From the NCBI RefSeq assembly GCF_006874425.1, contig NZ_VIJZ01000004.1, forward strand, positions 124,001 to 188,000: DNA of 64,000 bases, in the 5' to 3' direction. The notes under the pieces were generated by a model. That model did not search any database and was not told where the DNA came from. It saw only the letters and a list, made by a program, of their open reading frames with translations. The DNA is from Paenibacillus ottowii. GTDB taxonomy: Bacteria; Bacillota; Bacilli; Paenibacillales; Paenibacillaceae. Below are positions 17,454 to 25,155 of this stretch, one piece after another. The translations under genes were made by a program, and so were the position numbers. Positions within the stretch are counted from its first letter, which is position 1. Each line of letters opens with the position of its first letter.

Positions 17454-17984
17454 TTATTTATACTGGAATATATACTTAATATAGTCCTTCGCACTCTGGT
17501 TAATGTTTTCATCACTTGCTTGAAACGAGGCTCCAAAGACAGCGAAATAGGGTAATGTCGTGGCGCCAACATGTACTGCGCTTGCTTTAAAAGGGGCTAT
17601 GACTTCATCTACCGTAAATGTAACGGAACCTGTAGATAAGTAGTTTTCTTTTTTATCACCAATCGACATGGCGATCCCTAGCTTCTTTCCTTTTAATTTA
17701 TCACCTTTTGAACCATAAGCCCATCCATGCGTAAAAACATCATCAAACCACTTTTTTAATAAAGGAGGGTAACTATACCAATATAAAGGGAATTGAAATA
17801 TGATATTGTTGTGTGCTTCAATTAACTTTTGTTCTTTCAAAACATCAATGTTCCAGTTGGGATACTCTTTATAAATTTCATGAATTGTAATTTCATCGGT
17901 ATATTGAAGTAATTGTTGTTTCCATCTTTGATTTACTCTGGAATCTTCAATATTCGGATGTGCTAAAATCACGAGAGTCTTCAT
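17454..17984 (-). CDS. NAD(P)H oxidoreductase, flavodoxin_2 family (YwrO/KefF-like)
   Basis: 176 residues. The flavin phosphate-binding start KTLVILAHPNIEDSRVN and the later FQFPLYWYSYPPLLKKWFD and GWAYGS blocks are standard for KefF/MdaB/YwrO quinone reductases. It reduces quinones or nitro-compounds with FMN or FAD. It is divergent from an HxlR-family regulator 125 bp away, the same arrangement as quinone- and disulfide-stress reductase genes controlled by HxlR regulators (YodB, HypR) in Bacillus. The regulator here appears damaged. Confidence 0.9.
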   Translation of the reverse strand: MKTLVILAHPNIEDSRVNQRWKQQLLQYTDEITIHEIYKEYPNWNIDVLKEQKLIEAHNNIIFQFPLYWYSYPPLLKKWFDDVFTHGWAYGSKGDKLKGKKLGIAMSIGDKKENYLSTGSVTFTVDEVIAPFKASAVHVGATTLPYFAVFGASFQASDENINQSAKDYIKYIFQYK

Positions 17985-18109
17985 TATAGATCACCTTTCT
18001 TACATAACGCTATAAAAAAAGTAAATACACACAATAAATAGAATAAAGATATGGGATTATAGAATTAATTAGGTCAACTAAGTTATTTTAGCGTTGAAGA
18101 GGTGGTCGT

Positions 18110-18466
18110 ATGAAACAATATAATTTAGGGATAGAAGCAACACTTGAGATCATCGGGGGTAAGTGGAAATCTTTAATCATATGCTTACTAATGTCTGGTA
18201 GAAAGAGGACAAGTGAATTACAGCGCAGTATTCCAGGCGTTTCTCAAAAGGTTCTTATACAGCAGCTTCGTGAACTTGAGAAGGATGGCATCGTTGGCAG
18301 ACATGTGTATAATCAAATGCCTCCAAAAGTGGAATATTATATAACAGAATATGGTATAACGGCAAATTAAATAATTGATTTAATGTGTACCTGGGGAAGA
18401 GCGAATATCAAAAAAAGACAACAGCAAGGAGAAGATGTGCGGTTGCTAGAAAGTGAGTCAAAATGA
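18110..18466 (+). pseudogene. HxlR-family regulator with an in-frame TAA stop
   Basis: The N-terminal 86 residues match the HxlR winged-helix family: IEATLEIIGGKWKSLIICLL, RKRTSELQRSIPGVSQKVL, LRELEKDGIVGR and YYITEYG. TAA at 18368-18370 stops it. The same frame then continues 31 codons (IIDLMCTWGRANIKKRQQQG...) to TGA at 18464-18466, giving the family's usual ~118 residues, with the expected D-x-M/L-C-x-WG block just after the stop. AAA to TAA is the simplest lesion. The truncated product keeps most of the wing but loses the C-terminal dimerisation helix, so it is likely inactive. A short working form cannot be excluded. Confidence 0.75.
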
Positions 18467-18483
18467 ATAGTGAAGTAAAAGAG

Positions 18484-18522
18484 CGCTGTAGACTATGAGG
18501 TTTACGGCGATTTTCTTTTTTT
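18484..18522 (+). terminator. Terminator after the HxlR gene
   Basis: CGCTGTAGAC pairs with GTTTACGGCG (10 bp, two G-T), then ATTTTCTTTTTTT. The rest of 18523-18681 shows no further structure I can name. Confidence 0.75.
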
Positions 18523-18681
18523 CATAGATCGGTAGTTCGGAGATGTCTGTTGTCGTAGTATTGAACGGTTACCTTCAAGACTATGTTATATGTTGAGCCG
18601 CAAGCTGATTTGTAATATAGTTATGACTGGACAACCATTCCATCAATATTAAATGAATGCCAAAGTAGGGGGACCCTTGCA

Positions 18682-19851
18682 ATGATTATTAAACCGAAAA
18701 TTCGTGGTTTTATATGTACGACTGCGCATCCTGCAGGATGTGCGGCTCATGTTAATCGCCAAATCGACTACATCAAAGATAGCACGTCACTACAAGGAGC
18801 TAAAAAGGTACTCGTGATCGGAGCCTCCACAGGTTATGGACTGGCTTCCCGCATCGCTGCGAGCTTCGGTATGGGAGCTGACACTATAGGAGTATCCTTT
18901 GAACGTCCTGCTTCAGAGGGACGTACGGCTTCGGCAGGCTGGTACAATACAGTGGCCTTCGAAAAAGCAGCCAGAGCAGCTGGTTACATAGCGGAAAGCA
19001 TGAATGGAGATGCTTTTTCCCATGAAATGAAGCAGGAGACGCTGAAGCTGGTCAAGGAAAAACTGGGCAAGGTAGACCTGATCGTGTATAGTGTAGCCTC
19101 ACCTCGGCGGACTCATCCAGAAACAGGTGAAACTTTTAATTCCGTTCTCAAGCCGATCGGACAGCCGTTTACGAATAAAACGGTGAATACAAATACGGGC
19201 GTCGTATCGGAAATTACGTTGGAACCAGCTACACAAGAAGAAATTGAGAACACCATTACGGTCATGGGTGGCGAAGATTGGTCCTTATGGCTAAAAGCGT
19301 TGGAAGAAGCTGACCTGCTGGCTGAAGGAGTAACCACACTGGCTTACTCGTATATTGGTCCTGAAATTACAGAGGCTATCTATCGTAAAGGAACGATTGG
19401 CCAAGCTAAAAATGATTTGGAAGCCACAGCGCATACTTTAACAAAGCAACTGGAGCCTTATCATGGGAAGGCCTACGTTTCAGTGAATAAAGCTTTGGTT
19501 ACCCAATCCAGTTCGGCTATCCCTGTAGTGCCTCTGTATATTTCCTTACTGTTTAAGGTCATGAAAGAAAAAGGACTGCATGAGGGATGTATTGAGCAGG
19601 CGCAACGTCTGTTCGAGACGTTATACAGTGGGTCCACTGTGGAAACGGACGAAGAAGGGCGCATTCGTCTGGACAACTGGGAAATGAGAGAGGATGTACA
19701 GCAAGCTGTTAAAGCGGCTTGGTCCGAGATCACTACCGAAAACGTATCCGAACTGGGTGATCTTGAACAATACCGTCTGGATTTCCTTCAATTGTTTGGA
19801 TTCGGATTTGATGAAATTGATTATGAATTGGACGTTGACCCAGAAGTTTAA
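18682..19851 (+). CDS. fabV: Trans-2-enoyl-CoA/ACP reductase FabV
   Basis: 389 residues, the family length. Seen: MIIKPKIRGFICTTAHPAGC at the start, the NADH-binding block KVLVIGASTGYGLASRIA, GVSFERPASEGRTASAGWYN, VYSVASPRR, and YSYIGPEIT-x-YRKGTIG carrying the catalytic Tyr-x8-Lys. FabV performs the last reduction of fatty-acid elongation and is usually resistant to triclosan, so it can stand in for FabI. Whether another enoyl reductase exists elsewhere cannot be known. AGGGGGACCC precedes the ATG. Terminator at 19873. Confidence 0.96.
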   Translation: MIIKPKIRGFICTTAHPAGCAAHVNRQIDYIKDSTSLQGAKKVLVIGASTGYGLASRIAASFGMGADTIGVSFERPASEGRTASAGWYNTVAFEKAARAAGYIAESMNGDAFSHEMKQETLKLVKEKLGKVDLIVYSVASPRRTHPETGETFNSVLKPIGQPFTNKTVNTNTGVVSEITLEPATQEEIENTITVMGGEDWSLWLKALEEADLLAEGVTTLAYSYIGPEITEAIYRKGTIGQAKNDLEATAHTLTKQLEPYHGKAYVSVNKALVTQSSSAIPVVPLYISLLFKVMKEKGLHEGCIEQAQRLFETLYSGSTVETDEEGRIRLDNWEMREDVQQAVKAAWSEITTENVSELGDLEQYRLDFLQLFGFGFDEIDYELDVDPEV

Positions 19852-19872
19852 ATAAATAGGTTCCAAATTAAA

Positions 19873-19917
19873 AACGGGTACTCACAAGCTGCAATGGCTT
19901 ATGAGACCCGTTTTTTT
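19873..19917 (+). terminator. Terminator after fabV
   Basis: ACGGGT-CTCA and the return arm TGAGACCCGT with an inner AAGC/GGCTT stem, followed by seven T residues. Confidence 0.85.
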
Positions 19918-19959
19918 ATGTATGCAATCCAATTTAACTGGGCTGGTTTGCAACAAAAT

Positions 19960-20163
19960 TCATCGAGAATTGGACGTAGAAAGCGATTTATGGTGCAATA
20001 AGCGAAAAACGGCAATGGTAATGAGAATCCCTGCAATGCCAAAGACCGTAACAGAAGTCAGTGCGCGATAAGCTTGCCAGCCGAACAAAAAAGCAATACC
20101 ACTGCCAAACGTTGTACCTGCCAGTAACCCGAGTGCACAGGCAATATCTGTTCCAAATTTCAT
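19960..20163 (-). CDS. Small two-helix membrane protein
   Basis: About 67 residues from the third of three consecutive ATG codons (20169, 20166, 20163); AAAGGGA sits just upstream, which favours 20163. Two hydrophobic helices: CALGLLAGTTFGSGIAFLFGW and TVFGIAGILITIAVF, with a short polar tail. No family recognised. It is divergent from the glycerol-1-phosphate dehydrogenase gene, with an AraR-like box between them. Confidence 0.65.
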   Translation of the reverse strand: MKFGTDIACALGLLAGTTFGSGIAFLFGWQAYRALTSVTVFGIAGILITIAVFRLLHHKSLSTSNSR

Positions 20164-20230
20164 CATCATGTCCCTTTCGAATGGTTGGATTGAATAGTAA
20201 CTTGTACGTTTTTTCTGGACTTGCACCTAT

Positions 20231-20246
20231 ACTTGTGCGTACAATT
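20231..20246. promoter_or_regulatory. AraR-like operator upstream of the G1P dehydrogenase
   Basis: ACTTGTGCGTACAATT compared with the Bacillus AraR consensus ATTTGTACGTACAAAT, three mismatches. It is 86 bp before the dehydrogenase start. A second, half-site-like TTTTTTGTACAAATTA lies at 20292-20307. Confidence 0.7.
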
Positions 20247-20331
20247 AAATAGTAATCGTTTTCAATCTGACTCTATTGATTAGTATAGATCTTTTTTGTA
20301 CAAATTATTCCTTTTTCAGGAGGCTGATGAA

Positions 20332-21483
20332 ATGAATATGAATGAGCAGATCAAGCTGTGGAATGAAGAGGCGCAGGCTAGTAACGCTAATCATCCTTAC
20401 CGAAAGGTTGAATTGTTTATCAAGGTACGGGATGGAGCGCTTGAATCCATTGCTCCTTATCTAAATCAACAAAATTATCGGCATGTCACTCTGGTAGAAG
20501 ATGAGCATACATCAGCGGCAGCAGGGAAAAAAGTAGCTGAATCAATCCGTGATGCAGGTTTGACAGTTGATGTCGTTCGGCTGCCTCCGAATGCTGTAGG
20601 GGATGTGATTGCTGATGAAGCTTATATTATGAAAGTTTTACTGGGGGTAGCGGATCAGAGTCAGGCTGTGCTTGCTGTTGGGTCAGGTACAATTCACGAT
20701 CTGGTTCGCTTTGTGTGCTATAAAATGAATCGTCCGTTCTTATCAGTCCCAACGGCTGCATCTGTAGATGGTTTTACCTCCGCTGGTGCCCCGTTAATTG
20801 TGGGCGGCAGCAAGCAGACGTTCCAAGCTGTTCCGCCGGAAGCGATCTTCGCTGACTTGTCCGTACTGGCGAGTGCCCCTCAAACGATGACTGCCGCGGG
20901 TTTTGGCGATATGCTCGGTAAGTTCACCTCATTAGCAGACTGGCATGTGTCCAGAGATTTGGGAAACGAGCCGTATTCACCTGTGGCTAACCGAATTACC
21001 GAGGAGGCTTTACGTGCCTGTGTAGAGCATGTGGATGAGATTGCGGCAGGCAGCAAGGCAGGGGTCGAGGTGTTGATGAATGCGCTGGTTGCATCCGGTA
21101 TTTCGATGTTGTTGATTGATCATTCCCGCCCGGCCTCAGGGGGAGAACATCATATTTCCCACCGAATTGAAATGGATTTTATTGCAGAGGGGCGCAAGCA
21201 AGTTTTGCATGGTGCCAAAGTGGGCGTTGCCTCTGCTTTGCTGTCTGACATGTATAGAGAATTGGCTGCCAATCAGGATGTGGAGGCTTTTAAAGTATAT
21301 CGGACTTTGCCTACATCAGAACAGATGCGTGCATGGCTAGCTCAGGTTGGAGGGCCGTCTACCATTGCCGAGCTGGGGGTTACACAGGAACAGCTTGATC
21401 GCGCTTTGCGTACCGCACATACTTTGCGTGATCGCTATACCGGACTCAAGTATATGAATGAACACCAGTTGCTTCGTTCGTAA
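20332..21483 (+). CDS. sn-glycerol-1-phosphate dehydrogenase, AraM/EgsA-like
   Basis: About 384 residues from the ATG at 20332 (AGGAGGCTGATGAA just upstream). The iron-type ADH fold is clear: VLAVGSGTIHDLVRFVC for NAD binding, PTAASVDGFTSAGAPL, and metal ligands in GFGDMLGKF, GGEHHISH and LHGAKVG. AraM/EgsA reduces dihydroxyacetone phosphate to sn-glycerol-1-phosphate, used in Gram-positives to make heptaprenylglyceryl phosphate lipids. In B. subtilis araM belongs to the arabinose operon. Here it is preceded by AraR-like boxes and followed by araR, so arabinose control is likely. Confidence 0.93.
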   Translation: MNMNEQIKLWNEEAQASNANHPYRKVELFIKVRDGALESIAPYLNQQNYRHVTLVEDEHTSAAAGKKVAESIRDAGLTVDVVRLPPNAVGDVIADEAYIMKVLLGVADQSQAVLAVGSGTIHDLVRFVCYKMNRPFLSVPTAASVDGFTSAGAPLIVGGSKQTFQAVPPEAIFADLSVLASAPQTMTAAGFGDMLGKFTSLADWHVSRDLGNEPYSPVANRITEEALRACVEHVDEIAAGSKAGVEVLMNALVASGISMLLIDHSRPASGGEHHISHRIEMDFIAEGRKQVLHGAKVGVASALLSDMYRELAANQDVEAFKVYRTLPTSEQMRAWLAQVGGPSTIAELGVTQEQLDRALRTAHTLRDRYTGLKYMNEHQLLRS

Positions 21484-21589
21484 GGGTGCGTCTAAACCAG
21501 TTTTTTTAGCCCCTCAGTCTAAGCATAAGGAAGGGACTTGCGAGTAGTACGCCTTTGGCAGCCATACAACGATATCCTGCTCCTGTAAC

Positions 21590-21605
21590 ATTTATATGTA
21601 CAAAT
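21590..21605. promoter_or_regulatory. AraR-like operator in the araR promoter
   Basis: ATTTATATGTACAAAT differs from ATTTGTACGTACAAAT at two positions. A TATAAT at 21617-21622 follows, so the operator overlaps the -35 region of araR, consistent with autoregulation. Confidence 0.78.
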
Positions 21606-21666
21606 GGACGATATGCTATAATCGGAATACGAATAGGTACATGATATGGCAAGTACGGAGGAAATT

Positions 21667-22755
21667 ATGGCGCCCAAATATATACAAGTAAAACAGGAAA
21701 TTTTATCATGGATTCATTCATCCAAACTGGAGCCGCAAAGCCAGCTGCCTTCTGAACACGAAATATCTGAAAAATTTGCAGTTAGTCGGCAAACGGTGCG
21801 TCAGGCGCTGGGTGAGCTGGTACAGGAAGGGTGGCTGTTTCGCAAACAGGGCAAGGGAACCTTTGTTGCAGCCCGGGATCATAAGCAACCCGAAGATCCA
21901 CGAATGATTGGAGTCGTTACGACCTATATATCGGATTATATTTTTCCAACCATTGTACAGGGAATTGAATCCAAGCTAAGCCGTCAAGGCTACAAGCTGC
22001 TGCTATCAAGCACAGGCAATGATCCTGAGCAAGAACGTCAGTGCTTGGAAATGCTGCTGAGTCAACCACTGAGCGGAATTATTATTGAGCCGACCAAAAG
22101 TGGAGAACGTAATCCCAATTTGAACTATTATCTAACCGTAGAAAATCGCCAAATCCCTTATTTAATGATCAATGCGCGTTATGAGGAGATGGATGCACCT
22201 TGTCTGCGCTTGGATGATGAAAAGGGTGGTTTTTTGGCAGCAGAGCATTTGATCAAGCTGGGGCACCGGCGATTGGCCGGATTTTTCAAAACCGATGATA
22301 TGCAAGGAATTTTGCGGATGAAGGGGTTTGTAGCTGCTCACCGTAAATATGGAGTGACGTTACATCCGAATGCAGTAACGACGTACCGGACTGAAGAAAA
22401 AAATGAACTCCCGTTACAACGCGCAACGGAGCTGTTGGCAATGGAGAAAGGGAAACGTCCGACTGGATGGGTGACCTACAATGATGAACTGGCGGTGCGT
22501 CTGCTGGATATTGTACGTTCGGCAGACCTGCGTATTCCCGCTGATCTATCATTAGTTGGATTTGATGATTCGTTTTTGGCGACAGCCACGGAAATCAAAC
22601 TCACAACCATTCGGCATCCCAAGGAAGAATTGGGGTTACGTGCCGCCGATACGATGTTATCGATGATTGAAGAAAAAGGGTATCGTGAAGAAGAGCGTCA
22701 GTGGATTATACCGCCAGAGTTAATTGTACGTGAATCCACGGGACCGGCTCAGTGA
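21667..22755 (+). CDS. araR: AraR-type arabinose repressor (GntR-HTH plus LacI-like sensor)
   Basis: About 362 residues. The GntR-type winged helix lies at 1-75: PKYIQVKQEILSWI, LPSEHEISEKFAVSRQTVRQ, KQGKGTFVA. A LacI/periplasmic-binding sensor follows: IGVVTTYISDYIFPTIVQGI, LSGIIIEPTKS, HLIKLGHRRLAGFF, and SLVGFDDSFLAT. This domain pair is the hallmark of AraR, which binds arabinose and releases DNA. The ATG at 21667 with GGAGG five bases upstream is preferred over 21646. AraR-like palindromes lie before it, before the dehydrogenase and downstream, so it probably controls itself and its neighbour. Confidence 0.93.
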   Translation: MAPKYIQVKQEILSWIHSSKLEPQSQLPSEHEISEKFAVSRQTVRQALGELVQEGWLFRKQGKGTFVAARDHKQPEDPRMIGVVTTYISDYIFPTIVQGIESKLSRQGYKLLLSSTGNDPEQERQCLEMLLSQPLSGIIIEPTKSGERNPNLNYYLTVENRQIPYLMINARYEEMDAPCLRLDDEKGGFLAAEHLIKLGHRRLAGFFKTDDMQGILRMKGFVAAHRKYGVTLHPNAVTTYRTEEKNELPLQRATELLAMEKGKRPTGWVTYNDELAVRLLDIVRSADLRIPADLSLVGFDDSFLATATEIKLTTIRHPKEELGLRAADTMLSMIEEKGYREEERQWIIPPELIVRESTGPAQ

Positions 22756-22834
22756 ATATCCGAAGGATCTTGAGATAGGGCTATTAATCGCTTGGTCTTG
22801 ACGCTGAATTGTTGGTGGCATGCTACTCCCCGTA

Positions 22835-22880
22835 CCGAACAGCCTGTTCTCTGGATTGCAGAAAATGGGCTGTTTTGTTA
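22835..22880 (+). terminator. Probable terminator after araR
   Basis: AACAGCC and GGGCTGTTTTGTT form a stem of about 7 bp with a long loop. The T-run is short, so confidence is moderate. Confidence 0.5.
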
Positions 22881-22938
22881 TACATTTCTGAAATTATGTA
22901 CATAAATCTATCGAAAATAGACACGAAAAGGTTTACTA

Positions 22939-22954
22939 AGTTGTACGTACAAGG
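22939..22954. promoter_or_regulatory. Orphan AraR-like operator
   Basis: The centre TTGTACGTACAA at 22941-22952 is a perfect 12-bp palindrome identical to the core of the AraR consensus. Another perfect palindrome, TTATGTACATAA, lies at 22894-22905, 47 bp upstream centre to centre. No arabinose gene follows; a terminator begins about 100 bp downstream. Confidence 0.75.
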
Positions 22955-23045
22955 GTAATGTGAGCATGGTACTAGAAATGAAAGTAAGAAAATGACCCAT
23001 GAGGTTCTAATTTATAAGCAAGAAGCATTTAAATTTTTGTTATCT

Positions 23046-23088
23046 AAAAAGCACAGTGCGCCGAGAAACCGGCAGACTGTGCTTTTTT
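23046..23088 (+). terminator. Terminator downstream of the orphan AraR box
   Basis: AAGCACAGT pairs with ACTGTGCTT, with an inner GCCG/CGGC stem, followed by TTTTTT. The transcript it would close contains only short frames without ribosome sites. Confidence 0.85.
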
Positions 23089-23203
23089 AATTTTATATTT
23101 CTGTGAATCACATGATGTGAAAGCCTTATGGTTGAAAGATGGTAATGTGTTCCTTTCAAAGACTTTCATGAAAATTTCAATCGTTTCGTTTTAAAGGACA
23201 TTG

Positions 23204-23788
23204 TTACTTTTTCAGCATGGCATCAGCAAACAAAATGGATTTTGGAATACGGAAAAACTGTTCCGCCTGATCCTGGAAGGTTTGTGAAGGAACGGTACCC
23301 TGATGCAACCATTTCCGAAATGTACCCGGGTGAACGCCAATCCAATGACTGACATCGGTCACCGAAATATCATGTACCATGCACAAACCCGCCAAAATCC
23401 GGTTTTTAACCGGAGAACGGGTTACAGTCCGTTTCATAAAACGGGACGGTGATGGTTGACAAATGAGCGGTGAACGCCGGACAACCTCTTCATTAAATAG
23501 AATATGGTGCGGATAACCAAGTGTGTTACACGTCTTTTCCAGATTAGTGTTGCCGGGAATACGACCTTCATATACCCACGCGCTGACGCTGCGAGAGGAG
23601 ATGGAAAGCTCCTCGGCAAGTTGGGACAGTTTAATGTCATTAGCCATCAAAACGGCAAGTAGAACGCGATTGCGTACTTGACAGCGTGTTGGTTTGCGAA
23701 AACGTTTGACACGCACGCCTTTTCCCAAATATTTGCGATTGATCAGAGACCACGCCTGAATGGAATGTTTGTCTTGTTGTTTAGGCAT
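23204..23788 (-). CDS. Protein with two tandem helix-turn-helix repeats
   Basis: 194 residues from the ATG at 23788, with GGAGGATAT directly upstream. Two similar units are visible. The first, about 40-95, has RNRVLLAVLMANDIKLSQLA then ISSRSVSAWVYEGRIPG. The second, about 130-185, has KNRILAGLCMVHDISVTDVS then VHPGTFRKWLHQGTVPS. Each ends with a (h)xxxLF/LGYPHHILF-type strand. They look like an internal duplication of an XRE-like HTH. A DNA-binding role is likely; the target is unknown. It is a single gene between araR and an unknown membrane-anchored gene. Confidence 0.8.
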   Translation of the reverse strand: MPKQQDKHSIQAWSLINRKYLGKGVRVKRFRKPTRCQVRNRVLLAVLMANDIKLSQLAEELSISSRSVSAWVYEGRIPGNTNLEKTCNTLGYPHHILFNEEVVRRSPLICQPSPSRFMKRTVTRSPVKNRILAGLCMVHDISVTDVSHWIGVHPGTFRKWLHQGTVPSQTFQDQAEQFFRIPKSILFADAMLKK

Positions 23789-24057
23789 ATATCCTCCGAT
23801 TTTTTTTAAACACATACTACTATACCCGAAGGGGGCTTTGCAAGTGACTCCTCTCCTGATTTTCTTTTAATCCCATGGGCTTAACCGGATTATGGAAAAT
23901 TGGGTCCATTCGACCTATAAAAATGGAAGTTTAAGGCGTCGATATATTAAAATGTAACATTTTTTATGGAAATGGAGGTAATATGTTCTTCTCCTATGAT
24001 TGTAAGGTTTTACAGAGAAAAATAGAATTGCCTTGAAGGAGGTGGGTTTAAATAAAA

Positions 24058-24645
24058 GTGAAAAAAACATTGTTATTTCTAAGCATTCCGTTGTTGTTGG
24101 CATTTGCAATCATAGCGTTCATTGCTTTACCTTGGCTTCTAATATTTATAGGGATTCAATTAGAACCTAATCCTTCGCCTCCTGAAATCACATATGAAAA
24201 ATTTCCATTTCGTTTGGAATATGAAATTAACGGGCAACGAAAGGTTATTCAAGATACTTTAATATGCGAATATGATGGAATTGGTTCAAATGAAGCTCGC
24301 GGCAAATATCGTAAGTGGAGGGAAAGATTAGCCGGCGGAGATAGATTACTACCAGTGCTAGAAGTCAATAGCAGAATAGAAATATCCTATGATCCAGGGA
24401 TTGCAGAGTACTATATGGGTGATTTGGATAGCTCTGACGAGTATCAGCAAACCGTTGCTGACTCAATATTTATTGAACAAGAAGGTATTATCATTAAAAA
24501 AGATGGAAGGGTTTTTGAAAATGATGGAAGGACTATTAACACTCAATTTTCCAATTCAAATGAATTACTTGCTAAGTACCATATTAAACTGATAAGCTGG
24601 GACTCTACCCCGCCAATCAAGGATAATTTTCCTGATGCCAAGTAA
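24058..24645 (+). CDS. Membrane-anchored hypothetical protein
   Basis: 195 residues. One long N-terminal hydrophobic segment (LFLSIPLLLAFAIIAFIALP) is followed by an extracellular-looking polar domain with alternating strands: FPFRLEYEINGQRKVIQDTL, then VLEVNSRIEISYDPGIAEYY. No Cys for lipid attachment, so it is probably a bitopic protein. AAGGAGGTG ends 13 bases before the GTG start, which is long spacing. No family is recognised. A terminator follows at 24724. Confidence 0.65.
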   Translation: MKKTLLFLSIPLLLAFAIIAFIALPWLLIFIGIQLEPNPSPPEITYEKFPFRLEYEINGQRKVIQDTLICEYDGIGSNEARGKYRKWRERLAGGDRLLPVLEVNSRIEISYDPGIAEYYMGDLDSSDEYQQTVADSIFIEQEGIIIKKDGRVFENDGRTINTQFSNSNELLAKYHIKLISWDSTPPIKDNFPDAK

Positions 24646-24723
24646 TAAGGAAAAACGCGTGTATATGATGTCATTATCAAAGCTACAAAGGACGACTGTA
24701 CGAGTTACTTAAAACAAAATTAT

Positions 24724-24766
24724 AAAGCACTTGAAATTCCTTATGGTGATTTCAGGTGCTTTTTTG
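24724..24766 (+). terminator. Terminator after the membrane-anchored protein gene
   Basis: AAAGCACTTGAAAT pairs with ATTTCAGGTGCTTT, followed by TTTT. The remaining 24767-25155 is non-coding and contains the 14-base direct repeats listed separately. Confidence 0.85.
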
Positions 24767-25051
24767 CGTCCCGTATAACTCTATAAATCTGGCAATATAA
24801 CTATGATATTTGAGGTATATAGCTTTTTCACAGGAGAAGGCATACCATCCATTCTATTTTTATTCTTCTAAACTCAGTCGATTTATTCACAACTTTGTAA
24901 CTTATTTGGTAAGATGGATTGCGAGATTGTTTTCAAATTGTTCTACTATATTTACCTACTAGAGTCTGGTAATCTATTAATATGTATAGGGGGCCTAAAA
25001 GACGTCAGGTTCAGTCGGTTGAGATGCGTTTATGTTCTATATGTTGAGTGA

Positions 25052-25093
25052 ATGTCTATATTGCCATGTCTATATCGTCATGTCTGTATAACT
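25052..25093 (+). repeat. Three imperfect 14-bp direct repeats upstream of the deacetylase
   Basis: ATGTCTATATTGCC, ATGTCTATATCGTC and ATGTCTGTATAACT lie end to end, with a degenerate fourth copy (ATGTTCTATATG) about 20 bp before. They end 62 bp before the deacetylase start. They could be a regulator binding array or a short local expansion. Confidence 0.6.
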
Positions 25094-25155
25094 TCATAGA
25101 CAAGCTAGAGATAGCTCCCGCACATTATAAAATACAGCACAGGATGGTGTAATGG

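Noticed and set aside
22966..23090. Short frames of 9 and 32 codons after the orphan AraR box
   Set aside because: No ribosome site is visible and the longer one runs into the terminator hairpin. They are kept only as part of the transcript finding.
23816..24057. Possible regulatory leader between the tandem-HTH gene and the membrane-anchored protein gene
   Set aside because: AT-rich with no repeats or strong palindromes; nothing beyond a possible promoter.
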